From positions 1-7,585 of the forward strand of contig CAJTJC010000026.1 in assembly GCA_910576655.1 (NCBI GenBank): a DNA stretch of 7,585 nt. The letters run 5' to 3'. The translations under genes and the position numbers were made by a program. This DNA is from an uncultured Christensenella sp. Its GTDB lineage: Bacteria; Bacillota; Clostridia; Christensenellales; Borkfalkiaceae. Shown here one piece after another: positions 1-6,681 of this stretch. Position 1 is the stretch's first letter. Each line of letters begins with the position of its first letter. Under the pieces are notes generated by a model that was given only the letters and a program-made list of their open reading frames with translations, had not been told where the DNA came from and did not search any database.

Positions 1-825
1 TCGGGCGACCATATTTATAAAATGGATTACGATAAAATGCTTGCCGCGCACAAGCAAACAAAAGCCGACTGCACCATTGCTTGTATGGAGGTTCCCGTCA
101 AGGAAGCTTCGCGCTTCGGTATTCTCAACACTAACTCCGACGGTAGCATATACGAGTTTGAAGAGAAACCGGCCAAGCCCAAAAGCAATCTCGCTTCTAT
201 GGGAATTTACATATTCACCGCTTCGAAGCTTTATAAGTATCTCGAGCTGGATGAGGCCGACTCGTCGTCGGAAAAGGACTTCGGCAAAAACGTTCTTCCC
301 GCAATGCTTAAAGCGGGCGAAAAAATGTTTTCGTATAAATTCGAGGGCTACTGGAAGGACGTCGGCACAATAACTTCGCTCTGGGAAGCTAATATGGATT
401 TGCTCGGGACTGTTCCTAAATTTGATTTAAGGGATGACGAGCGCGTGATTCATTCAAGAAGCCCGTTGGCGCCGCCCGCATATATAGAGGGCGAGGTGAT
501 AAATTCGATAGTCGCGACGGGCGGCGAAATCAGGGGTAAAATCGTCAATTCCGTTATAGGAACGGACTGTATAATCGAAGAGGGAGCAGTCGTCACGGAT
601 TGCGTTTTAATGGGTAATACGGTCATCAAGTCGGGCGCTACGCTTAATTATGCTGTAATAGACGAAGACGTCGTTATAGGTGAAAATGCCTTAATAGGCG
701 CGCCACGTGAAATTTCAAGTAAAATTGAAGGACAAACCAACGGAATCGTCGTCCTCGGCAGAGGAGTCAGCGTTAAAAATAACGGAAAGATTGACGCAGG
801 CGAAATAGTGGATAAGAGCATATAA
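1..825 (+). CDS. glgC: Glucose-1-phosphate adenylyltransferase GlgC, 5'-partial (C-terminal 274 residues)
   Basis: This enzyme makes ADP-glucose and pyrophosphate from ATP and glucose-1-phosphate, the committed cytoplasmic step of bacterial glycogen synthesis. The frame is open from the first base and begins SGDHIYKMDY, a classic internal GlgC motif, so the ATG at 22 is internal and the true start lies upstream. Visible residues 1-140 are the second half of the nucleotidyltransferase domain: FEEKP (53-57, whose Lys contacts glucose-1-phosphate in the family), SMGIYIF (66-72) and YWKDVGTI (117-124). Residues about 158-235 show the isoleucine/valine hexapeptide pattern of the left-handed beta-helix domain. 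Firmicutes GlgC proteins are about 380-400 aa, so roughly 110-125 N-terminal residues are missing, including the GGxGxRL ATP loop. It ends 14 bp before glgD, consistent with one operon and with a GlgC-GlgD complex. Identification is near certain; allosteric properties cannot be read here. Confidence 0.97.
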   Translation, partial: SGDHIYKMDYDKMLAAHKQTKADCTIACMEVPVKEASRFGILNTNSDGSIYEFEEKPAKPKSNLASMGIYIFTASKLYKYLELDEADSSSEKDFGKNVLPAMLKAGEKMFSYKFEGYWKDVGTITSLWEANMDLLGTVPKFDLRDDERVIHSRSPLAPPAYIEGEVINSIVATGGEIRGKIVNSVIGTDCIIEEGAVVTDCVLMGNTVIKSGATLNYAVIDEDVVIGENALIGAPREISSKIEGQTNGIVVLGRGVSVKNNGKIDAGEIVDKSI

Positions 826-833
826 AGGGGGGA
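826..833 (+). promoter_or_regulatory. Ribosome binding site of glgD (AGGGGGGA)
   Basis: The purine-rich run AGGGGGGA lies directly after the glgC stop codon and 6 bp before the ATG at 840. Another ATG at 835 is out of frame, is only about 2 bp from this site and meets a stop after eight codons. The spacing therefore favours 840 as the glgD start. Confidence 0.8.
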
Positions 834-839
834 CATGAA

Positions 840-1946
840 ATGGCTTCAACAGCAGGCGTAATTTTTTCAAGTTTAAACGAGCGGAATATACCGGAGCTGA
901 CAAAGGTCCGGTCGATAGGTTCTATCCCTTACGGCGGAAGATACCGTCTGGTTGACTTTGCTCTTTCGAATATGGTCAATTCAGGCATTACGACGGTCGG
1001 AATGATAACTAAAAACAATTATCAGTCGCTTATGGACCATCTCGGTTCCGGTAAAAACTGGGACCTTGCAAGAAAAGAGGGTGGCTTGATTTTACTGCCT
1101 CCTTACAGTGACGATTCTGAAACGCTTTACAATAACCGTTTGGAAGCGCTTAAGGGAGCAACGGCATTTTTGAAAAAAGCAAATGAAGATTTTGTCGTAA
1201 TTGCCGACAGCGACGCGGTGTACAAGCTCGATTACAGTAAGGTAATCGACTACCATATAAAGAAAAATGCCGATATAACCATGGTTTACCATGAGCATGA
1301 AGTAAAAAAATCGCATTACTATATCACGTTTGCAACAAACAAAGACGGAAGAGTAACCGAGTTGGAAATTAACTCTTCTGTCGGCGGCGTACAAAAAAAC
1401 TATATCAATGTTATGGTTGCCCGCACGTCGTTTATATTGCGACTGATACAAAATGCGATACAGTGCGGATATAAAAGCTTCGGAAGAGATATTTTAAGTC
1501 CAGGCGTCAAGTCGTTAAAACTATACGGATATAAGCTTGACGGCTATTATGAGAATATAGATTCGCTGAAATCATATTTTAAAGCCAACTATGATTTGCT
1601 TGACAGGAATATCAGAAATGAAATTTTCGGCGAACGCGCCGTATATACGAAGGTAAACGACAGCGCTCCCGCGAAATTTGCAGAAACTGCAAAGGTAAAA
1701 AATTCGCTTATTTCCGACGGATGTCTTATAGAGGGAACGGTCGAAAACTGTATTCTTTTCAGAGGCGTAAAAATCGGAAAGGGTTCGGTGGTTAAAAACT
1801 GCATAATTTTCTCGGAAAATATAATAGGCGAAAACTGCAATCTTCAATACGTTGTAAGCGATAAAGAATGCTTTATTACCGACAACAGAGTTTTGGCGGG
1901 CTGCGAATTACAGCCGTACTTTATCAACAAGAGTACGAGAATATAG
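840..1946 (+). CDS. glgD: GlgD, non-catalytic GlgC-like subunit of ADP-glucose pyrophosphorylase
   Basis: GlgD is a paralogue of GlgC found mainly in Firmicutes. In characterised systems it has little or no activity alone and stimulates GlgC in a hetero-oligomer. This 368-aa product is full length for the family. The sequence shows the expected degeneration of catalytic signatures: residues 5-20 replace the GlgC GGxGxRL nucleotide loop, ADSDAVYKLDY (122-132) stands where GlgC has SGDHIYKMDY, and YYENIDSL (236-243) replaces YWKDVGTI. The fold is retained: GSIPYGGRYRLVDFALSN (27-44) matches the GlgC core and residues about 285-345 carry beta-helix hexapeptides. The gene starts 14 bp after glgC and ends 14 bp before glgA, so it is probably co-transcribed and made in step with GlgC. 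The family assignment is firm; the regulatory role is inferred from homologues. Confidence 0.95.
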   Translation: MASTAGVIFSSLNERNIPELTKVRSIGSIPYGGRYRLVDFALSNMVNSGITTVGMITKNNYQSLMDHLGSGKNWDLARKEGGLILLPPYSDDSETLYNNRLEALKGATAFLKKANEDFVVIADSDAVYKLDYSKVIDYHIKKNADITMVYHEHEVKKSHYYITFATNKDGRVTELEINSSVGGVQKNYINVMVARTSFILRLIQNAIQCGYKSFGRDILSPGVKSLKLYGYKLDGYYENIDSLKSYFKANYDLLDRNIRNEIFGERAVYTKVNDSAPAKFAETAKVKNSLISDGCLIEGTVENCILFRGVKIGKGSVVKNCIIFSENIIGENCNLQYVVSDKECFITDNRVLAGCELQPYFINKSTRI

Positions 1947-1948
1947 TC

Positions 1949-1953
1949 GGAGG
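1949..1953 (+). promoter_or_regulatory. Ribosome binding site fixing the glgA start (GGAGG)
   Basis: A consensus GGAGG lies just after the glgD stop and 7 bp before the ATG at 1961. The reading frame stays open back to an ATG at 1868, but that would place 31 extra codons inside glgD with no comparable site in front, so 1961 is chosen. Confidence 0.88.
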
Positions 1954-1960
1954 CAATAAA

Positions 1961-3433
1961 ATGGCAGCAAAATCAACGAAAGTAACCGTTAAAGCGAACA
2001 AACAAATTTTGGCCGATAGTGTCAAGAAAATTCTTTTCGTTGCATCGGAATCTACTCCGTTTATAGCGACGGGAGGGCTTGCCGAAGTTATCGGGTCGTT
2101 ATCCAAAGCGTTGTCGGATACGGGGAAATTTGACGTTCGCGTAGTTATTCCTTTATTTTCCGATATTAAGAAAGAGTACAAAGATAAGTTTTCTTACCTT
2201 GGAAATATTTACGTGCATTTGGCATGGCGTAATCAATACTGCGGTATATTCTCTTACGTCAATGACGGAGTTACGTTCTATTTTATCGATAACGAATATT
2301 ATTTTAAGCGTCCGGGTTGCTACGGCTATTTCGACGACGGCGAACGGTTTGCGTTCTTTTCAAAATGCGTGCTTGAAATTATGCCGTTCCTTGACTTTTA
2401 TCCCGACGTAATGCATTGCCATGACTGGCAGGCGGCGCTTGCTGCGATATATCTTAAAACGAATTATTGTTTCAGGCAGGAATACCAGTTTATAAGGGCG
2501 CTGTTTACAATTCACAATATAGAATATCAGGGGCAGTATTCGTTGGATTTGCTCTGCGACCTGTTCGATATTTTCGGAGAGTACCGTTATCTCGTAGAGT
2601 ATAAGAATTCTATAAATCTTATGAAAGGCGCTATCGAATGTTGCGAGCGGTTCTCTACCGTAAGCCCGAGATATGCGCAGGAAATCAAAGAGGCGTACTT
2701 TGCTCACGGACTCGAGGAAATCGTTCGCCGAAACGAATTTAAGTTATCTGGTATACTGAACGGCATAGACGATAAAGGATATAATTGCGAGCTTGACAAG
2801 CATCTTTTTGCAAACTTTAAGCCAGACGATTTTACAAATAAATCGGTATGTAAAAGCGAGCTTCAAAAAATGCTTTCGCTTCCGGAAAAGCCAGATACAC
2901 CGATTATTTCAATGGTCAGTCGTCTCGTTTCCCATAAGGGACTCGACCTTGTTACGGCGGTTCTTGAAGAGTTTTTGCAAGACGACGTACAGGTGGTAAT
3001 TCTCGGCACGGGCGAAGCGTATTTCGAAGATTATTTCAGGTATCTTGCACGTAAATATCCCGATAAACTAAGTGCTAATATAGTATTTAACGGCGATTTG
3101 TCGAGGAAGATATATTCAGGTTCGGACATATTCCTTATGCCGTCAAAGTCGGAGCCGTGCGGGCTTTCGCAGATGATTGCTTGCAGATATGGAACGGTAC
3201 CCATAGTAAGAGAAACGGGAGGACTGTTCGACAGTATCAAACCGCTTCATAACGGTTACACGTTCACAAATTATAATGCCCACGATATGTTATACGTATT
3301 GAGACAGGCTGTTTCGGATTATAAAAACAAACCCGAATGGTCAAAACTTATGTACAGAGCTGCAACGACAGATTTCAGTTGGAGTCATTCGGCAAAAAAA
3401 TACGAAGCTCTCTACTATGATATGCTCAAATAA
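1961..3433 (+). CDS. glgA: Glycogen synthase GlgA (ADP-glucose type, GT5 family)
   Basis: GlgA transfers glucose from ADP-glucose to the non-reducing end of an alpha-1,4-glucan in the cytoplasm. From the ATG at 1961 the product has 490 aa, near the usual 475-490. The GT5 GT-B architecture is clear. The N-terminal half has the glycine loop TGGLAEV (37-43), HCHDWQAAL (152-160) and TIHNIEYQGQY (183-193). The C-terminal half has SRLVSHKGLDL (320-330), with the family's conserved RL and KGLDL, and PSKSEPCGLSQ (394-404), whose E398 and C400 match the family's EPCGL motif, followed by RETGGLFDSI (417-426). Two oddities: the usual KxGGL lysine is Ala36, and about 22 lysine-rich residues precede the point where homologues normally begin (KILFVASE). 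The gene sits between glgD and glgP with gaps of 14 and 23 bp, so it is operonic. Identification is very secure. Confidence 0.97.
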   Translation: MAAKSTKVTVKANKQILADSVKKILFVASESTPFIATGGLAEVIGSLSKALSDTGKFDVRVVIPLFSDIKKEYKDKFSYLGNIYVHLAWRNQYCGIFSYVNDGVTFYFIDNEYYFKRPGCYGYFDDGERFAFFSKCVLEIMPFLDFYPDVMHCHDWQAALAAIYLKTNYCFRQEYQFIRALFTIHNIEYQGQYSLDLLCDLFDIFGEYRYLVEYKNSINLMKGAIECCERFSTVSPRYAQEIKEAYFAHGLEEIVRRNEFKLSGILNGIDDKGYNCELDKHLFANFKPDDFTNKSVCKSELQKMLSLPEKPDTPIISMVSRLVSHKGLDLVTAVLEEFLQDDVQVVILGTGEAYFEDYFRYLARKYPDKLSANIVFNGDLSRKIYSGSDIFLMPSKSEPCGLSQMIACRYGTVPIVRETGGLFDSIKPLHNGYTFTNYNAHDMLYVLRQAVSDYKNKPEWSKLMYRAATTDFSWSHSAKKYEALYYDMLK

Positions 3434-3445
3434 ATTTTACTTTTT

Positions 3446-3450
3446 AGGAG
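3446..3450 (+). promoter_or_regulatory. Ribosome binding site of glgP (AGGAG)
   Basis: AGGAG lies within the 23-bp gap between glgA and glgP, 6 bp before the ATG at 3457. There is no room for a separate promoter in the gap, so glgP probably depends on the upstream transcript. Confidence 0.85.
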
Positions 3451-3456
3451 AACGAA

Positions 3457-5892
3457 ATGAATAATTCAATTACTGAAAAAGACGTTAAAGACTTTATAAA
3501 AGACAAGCTGGCAAGATATTTCGGCGTCAGCCCTACGGAAGCGTCCAAGGACCAGATTTATAAGGCCGTGGTTATGTCCGTAAGGGATATAATGCTGCAA
3601 AAGCGCCAGCAATTCCATAAAAAGATTAAGGCAAAGCGTGTTAAAAGGGTGTATTATCTTTGTATGGAATTTCTACTGGGGCGTTCGTTGAAAAACAGCC
3701 TGTACAACCTCAGTTTAGCGCCTGCTTATGAAAAGGCAATTTCCTCTTACGGCCTTAAACTCGACGATTTGTACGAACTCGAGCCCGACGCCGGACTCGG
3801 AAACGGCGGACTCGGCAGACTTGCCGCGTGCTTTCTCGACGCTCTTGCAAGCGGCGATTATCCCGCAATGGGCTACTCTCTGAGATACGAGTACGGTCTT
3901 TTCAAGCAAAAGATAGTGGACGGGTGGCAGATGGAGCTTCCCGATACATGGCTTCCGGGAGGCGAGGCGTGGCTTACGCAGAGGTCCGATAAATCGTTTA
4001 TTGTAAGATTTAACGGTCAGATTGAAGAGAAGTGGACTGCTAACGGACTTGAAACCAACTATATAAACTGTAAAGAAATACAGGCCGTTGCATACGACTT
4101 GATGGTTTCAGGTAAAAACAGCGAGGCGGTTTCCGTACTTAGGCTTTGGAAGGCAAAGCCCGTACAGGATTTCAATATGAAGCTGTTTTCTCAGGGCGAT
4201 TATTATCAGGCTATGACCGACGATAACGATGCCGACCTTTTAACTAAGGTGCTGTATCCTTCGGACAATCATATTGCGGGAAAATCACTCAGGTTAAAAC
4301 AGCAATATTTCCTTTGTTCGGCGTCTATTCAGAATATTATTCAGGACCATAAGCACCGTTACGGCGATTTGAGAGACCTTCCCAAGCTTGCCGCAATCCA
4401 TCTTAACGACACGCATCCGGCGTTGGCAATTCCCGAATTAATGAGGGTGCTTGTAGACGAATATTTTTACGACTGGGACCAGGCTTGGGCAATTACGACG
4501 GCAACGTGCGCTTATACGAACCATACCGTAATGGCTGAGGCGCTTGAAACGTGGTCTGAGGACTTGGTTGAAAGAACTATTCCGAGAATTCACCTCATTA
4601 TCAAGGAAATAAACAGAAGACTTTGCGAGCAGCTATGGAACGCATTTCCCGGAGAATGGGCAAAGATTTCAAGAATGTCGATTATCGAGCACGACCGTAT
4701 TAAAATGGCGAATCTTTGCGTTTACGGCGGTCACAGCGTCAACGGAGTTTCGGCACTGCACAGCGACATTATAAAACATTCAGTGTTCAAAGATTTTTAT
4801 GATTTCTCGCCTGAAAAGTTTACTAACGTGACAAACGGCATTGCGCACAGGAGATGGCTAAATCAGTCCAATCCCGAGCTTTCGGCATTAATTAGCGACT
4901 GTATCGGTTCTGGATTCGAGCTTGACGCCTCGAAGCTTGCCGAGTTTAAAAAATTCGATAACGACAAAACCGTACTCGACAGATTAGACGAAATAAAGAA
5001 ATTAAAGAAGTTGCAGTTTGTAGATTATACGAAAAAGAAACACGGAATTATAATAAATCCCGATTCGATTTTTGACGTACAGGCGAAAAGACTTCATGAA
5101 TATAAACGCCAGCTGCTCAACGTTCTTCACATAATCGACGTTTATCTTGACCTTCAGGAAAATCCCGATAAAAATATAGTGCCTAAGACATATATTTTCG
5201 GTGCAAAAGCCGCGCCAGGCTACGATATGGCGAAAAAAATAATCAAGCTTATCAATTTCCTTGCAGAAGACATTAAAAAGAATCCTAAAATACATGAAAA
5301 GCTTAACGTAGTATTTATGGAAGATTATAACGTCACTATGTCTGAAAAGCTGATGCCTGCGTCGGAAATTTCAGAACAGATATCTCTTGCGGGCAAAGAG
5401 GCGAGCGGTACCGGAAATATGAAGTTTATGATTAACGGCGCTTTGACTATAGGAACGCTCGACGGCGCAAACGTCGAAATGACGCAGGCTGTCGGCAAAG
5501 AAAATATATTCATATTCGGGTTAAAGGCAGACGAGGTTGACCAGATATGGCAATCGGGGTATAATGCAAGTAAGTATTACAATGAATCGCCCCGTTTGAG
5601 AAAGATAATTGAAGCGCTTATAGTCGGCTTTAACGGTGAGCCTTTCGCTGACATTGCAAATTATCTGCTTACAGGCTCGCCCGTAGCAGACCCGTATATG
5701 TGTATGGCTGATTTCGGCACATACAGTGCAACGCAGCAAAAGCTGTCAAAGCTGTATTCGAAAGACAAAACGCTGTGGAACCAGAAATCGTTGCGAAATA
5801 TTGCTGCGGCAGGAATTTTTGCAGCCGACAGAGCGGTTAAAGAATACGCTGAAAACATTTGGCACTTAAAACCGATTCATACTGAAAAATAA
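3457..5892 (+). CDS. glgP: Glycogen/alpha-glucan phosphorylase GlgP (GT35, PLP-dependent)
   Basis: GlgP cleaves terminal alpha-1,4 bonds of glycogen with inorganic phosphate and releases glucose-1-phosphate, the degradative counterpart of the three genes before it. The 811-aa product is full length (E. coli GlgP is 815). Diagnostic GT35 segments appear in order: CMEFLLGRSL (69-78), EPDAGLGNGGLGRLAAC (109-125), HLNDTHPALAIPELMR (315-330), NVTNGIAHRRWL (457-468), QAKRLHEYKRQLLN (542-555) and EASGTGNMKFMINGALT (648-664). In the last of these Lys656 is the residue expected to bind pyridoxal phosphate as a Schiff base. No catalytic segment is missing. The N-terminus is short, with no sign of the phosphorylated N-terminal tail of animal phosphorylases. 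It is the last gene of the operon and is followed 6 bp later by a strong terminator. A preference for maltodextrin over glycogen cannot be excluded, but the operon context favours glycogen. Confidence 0.97.
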   Translation: MNNSITEKDVKDFIKDKLARYFGVSPTEASKDQIYKAVVMSVRDIMLQKRQQFHKKIKAKRVKRVYYLCMEFLLGRSLKNSLYNLSLAPAYEKAISSYGLKLDDLYELEPDAGLGNGGLGRLAACFLDALASGDYPAMGYSLRYEYGLFKQKIVDGWQMELPDTWLPGGEAWLTQRSDKSFIVRFNGQIEEKWTANGLETNYINCKEIQAVAYDLMVSGKNSEAVSVLRLWKAKPVQDFNMKLFSQGDYYQAMTDDNDADLLTKVLYPSDNHIAGKSLRLKQQYFLCSASIQNIIQDHKHRYGDLRDLPKLAAIHLNDTHPALAIPELMRVLVDEYFYDWDQAWAITTATCAYTNHTVMAEALETWSEDLVERTIPRIHLIIKEINRRLCEQLWNAFPGEWAKISRMSIIEHDRIKMANLCVYGGHSVNGVSALHSDIIKHSVFKDFYDFSPEKFTNVTNGIAHRRWLNQSNPELSALISDCIGSGFELDASKLAEFKKFDNDKTVLDRLDEIKKLKKLQFVDYTKKKHGIIINPDSIFDVQAKRLHEYKRQLLNVLHIIDVYLDLQENPDKNIVPKTYIFGAKAAPGYDMAKKIIKLINFLAEDIKKNPKIHEKLNVVFMEDYNVTMSEKLMPASEISEQISLAGKEASGTGNMKFMINGALTIGTLDGANVEMTQAVGKENIFIFGLKADEVDQIWQSGYNASKYYNESPRLRKIIEALIVGFNGEPFADIANYLLTGSPVADPYMCMADFGTYSATQQKLSKLYSKDKTLWNQKSLRNIAAAGIFAADRAVKEYAENIWHLKPIHTEK

Positions 5893-5898
5893 ACAATT

Positions 5899-5934
5899 AA
5901 TAAAATCGGGGCAATATTGCCCCGATTTTATTTT
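5899..5934 (+). terminator. Rho-independent terminator at the end of the glycogen operon (probably bidirectional)
   Basis: Positions 5899-5932 form a perfect 34-bp palindrome, with the core CGGGGCAA-TATTGCCCCG flanked by A and T runs. As RNA it folds into a long GC-centred hairpin with the T-rich side (GATTTTATTTT) serving as the U-tract. The symmetric A and T flanks would let it also stop transcription arriving on the opposite strand. It begins 6 bp after the glgP stop codon and separates the glycogen genes from the accessory module. Confidence 0.93.
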
Positions 5935-5999
5935 GTATTATGCGTGACATAACAATATTAAAACTGCTTTTTGTTCGATTTTATTTAAATAAGCTAATT

Positions 6000-6017
6000 T
6001 TTAGAAAATTTAGAAAA
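6000..6017. repeat. 9-bp tandem repeat TTTAGAAAA x2 upstream of the promoter
   Basis: TTTAGAAAA occurs twice in perfect tandem (6000-6008 and 6009-6017), ending 5 bp before the -35 box at 6023. Two A/T tracts about one helical turn apart at this place could act as an UP-type element or a regulator site. In such AT-rich DNA, chance is also a reasonable explanation. Confidence 0.5.
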
Positions 6018-6022
6018 TTCCG

Positions 6023-6051
6023 TTGACAAAGCTTTATTTATGTGTTATTCT
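6023..6051 (+). promoter_or_regulatory. Sigma-A (sigma-70 type) promoter of the accessory module
   Basis: A perfect -35 box TTGACA (6023-6028) is followed after exactly 17 bp by TATTCT (6046-6051), a 4/6 match to TATAAT that includes the key first two bases and the last one. The upstream DNA is strongly AT-rich. The start point would fall near 6057-6059, giving a leader of roughly 215 nt before the ATG at 6273. It faces away from the glycogen operon and lies beyond that operon's terminator, so the downstream genes have their own transcription start. Confidence 0.75.
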
Positions 6052-6069
6052 CTTATCAAAGGCATCAAC

Positions 6070-6101
6070 TATTCGTAAAAGCTAACAGAGTTTTACGAAT
6101 A
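6070..6101. repeat. 11-bp perfect inverted repeat at the transcription start
   Basis: TATTCGTAAAA (6070-6080) and TTTTACGAATA (6091-6101) are perfect inverted copies with a 10-bp spacer. The centres of the arms are two helical turns (21 bp) apart, and the repeat starts about 12 bp downstream of the predicted +1. This suits an operator for a dimeric repressor acting as a roadblock. As RNA it could equally form a hairpin with a 10-nt loop. No regulator gene is visible nearby. Confidence 0.6.
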
Positions 6102-6240
6102 ATTATAATTTAATATCTAATAAAATCTAATCGCCACAAACATTAAATTTAATTGTTTGTAAAACTTGGCTTTTAGCGGGATACTTCAACTGACATAATC
6201 TCCGCATTATGGCAGGTGAATGTACCAACAACACTTATAA

Positions 6241-6272
6241 TCTTCGATAATAAATTATCGGAGGTTTTTTTT
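6241..6272 (+). promoter_or_regulatory. Shine-Dalgarno-sequestering hairpin followed by T8 (candidate attenuator)
   Basis: Positions 6242-6250 pair with 6255-6263 around a TAAA loop, giving nine pairs of which one is G-U, with a tenth possible G-U pair at 6241/6264. The 3' arm contains the GGAGG Shine-Dalgarno (6260-6264) of the gene starting at 6273. Eight Ts (6265-6272) follow immediately. The same bases could therefore hide the ribosome site, act as a weak intrinsic terminator, or do both. The stem is AT-rich, so terminator strength is uncertain. Confidence 0.55.
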
Positions 6273-6518
6273 ATGGAAAAAAACAAAATCAAATTCAAAA
6301 AGGCATTAAGCGAAAAGAGCGGTAAACCGTACAGCAGCATTTGCGTTGATTTGGGTTATCGGGAAGTAACACTCACATTTGACAGTGCAGTAATTGTGGA
6401 GTTATTGGACTGTACACCTCGTGAATTGGCAGGTTGTCCTCTGGGTGAAAAAGTCATTGGATATCTTGAAACGGACAGAATAAGCGGAGTAGGGGGCGGC
6501 GAAAATGGCAAGAAATAA
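6273..6518 (+). CDS. Hypothetical 81-aa protein, first gene of the accessory module
   Basis: I do not recognise this protein with certainty. The start at 6273 is chosen because GGAGG lies 8 bp upstream; the frame also opens at a GTG at 6216, but that would translate through the ribosome site. The 81-aa product has a basic N-terminus (MEKNKIKFKK) and a predicted beta-rich middle (SSICVDLGYREVTLTFDSAV, 21-40). A helical stretch follows (IVELLDCTPRELAG, 41-54), and the tail is flexible and glycine-rich (GVGGGENGKK). There is no membrane segment or signal peptide. The small beta-rich shape with a loose tail is compatible with a single-stranded-DNA-binding or other nucleic-acid-binding protein of a small phage or plasmid, but that is a guess from shape and position. 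Its last 14 bp overlap the next gene, so the two are probably translationally coupled. Confidence 0.75.
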   Translation: MEKNKIKFKKALSEKSGKPYSSICVDLGYREVTLTFDSAVIVELLDCTPRELAGCPLGEKVIGYLETDRISGVGGGENGKK

Positions 6519-6681
6519 TCGGCGTAAAAACTACTCAATGAAAGAGCGTATCAGTTATCACGAAGGTAGAAGTAAACTTGGCGGTAAGTGTGGTGCGTAT
6601 TCGGCAGGATATGTAAAAGGCGCAAGAACGGCGGCAAGTAGGGCTAAAAAATATTATGGTAATAATGGGGGTGCAAAATGA
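6505..6681 (+). CDS. Hypothetical 58-aa strongly basic protein
   Basis: This short gene overlaps the preceding gene by 14 bp and the following one by 4 bp (ATGA at 6678-6681). AGGGGG (6491-6496) lies 8 bp before its ATG. The product has 15 Lys/Arg and one His against only 2 acidic residues, so it is very basic, with no hydrophobic segment long enough for a membrane. Visible blocks are NNRRKNYSMKERISYHEGR (4-22) and GAYSAGYVKGARTAA (30-44). I have an uncertain recollection of small proteins with a KERxxYHxxR plus YSxGY pattern in mobile elements of gut Firmicutes. The charge suggests binding to DNA or RNA. The ribosome site and the overlaps on both sides are the main support that it is real. 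Confidence 0.7.
   Translation: MARNNRRKNYSMKERISYHEGRSKLGGKCGAYSAGYVKGARTAASRAKKYYGNNGGAK

Larger units (their letters stand above)
6058..6272 (+). other. Long structured untranslated leader between promoter and first accessory gene
   Basis: The gap between glgP and the next gene is 380 bp, and no credible gene was found in it on either strand. Downstream of the promoter the leader contains several dyads in a row. These are an 11-bp inverted repeat (6070-6101), ACAAAC-ATTAA paired with TTAAT-GTTTGT with one bulged T (6136-6160), CATAAT-ctccgc-ATTATG (6194-6211), and a last hairpin that contains the Shine-Dalgarno (6241-6264). The unusual length and the succession of dyads suggest a regulatory leader or a small RNA that ends at the T8 run. 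An origin of a rolling-circle element is another possibility. No known riboswitch class was recognised. Confidence 0.4.

Noticed and set aside
835..861. ATG at 835 as a separate start before glgD
   Set aside because: It is in a different frame, too close to the ribosome site, and terminates after eight codons.
1092..1451. Minus-strand open frame of 119 codons inside glgD
   Set aside because: It lies wholly within a confidently identified gene, shows no recognisable domain and is best explained as an antisense shadow.
1868..1960. Upstream ATG extending glgA by 31 codons into glgD
   Set aside because: No ribosome site precedes 1868, the extension has no family counterpart, and GGAGG sits at ideal distance before 1961.
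2360..2707. Minus-strand open frame of 115 codons inside glgA
   Set aside because: It is antisense to conserved GT5 coding sequence and has no recognisable features.
5002..5295. Minus-strand open frame of 97 codons inside glgP
   Set aside because: It is antisense to the conserved phosphorylase C-terminal domain with no independent signs of coding.
6216..6272. GTG start that would lengthen the 81-aa protein by 19 residues
   Set aside because: The added residues translate the hairpin, Shine-Dalgarno and T8 tract, while the ATG at 6273 has a consensus ribosome site.
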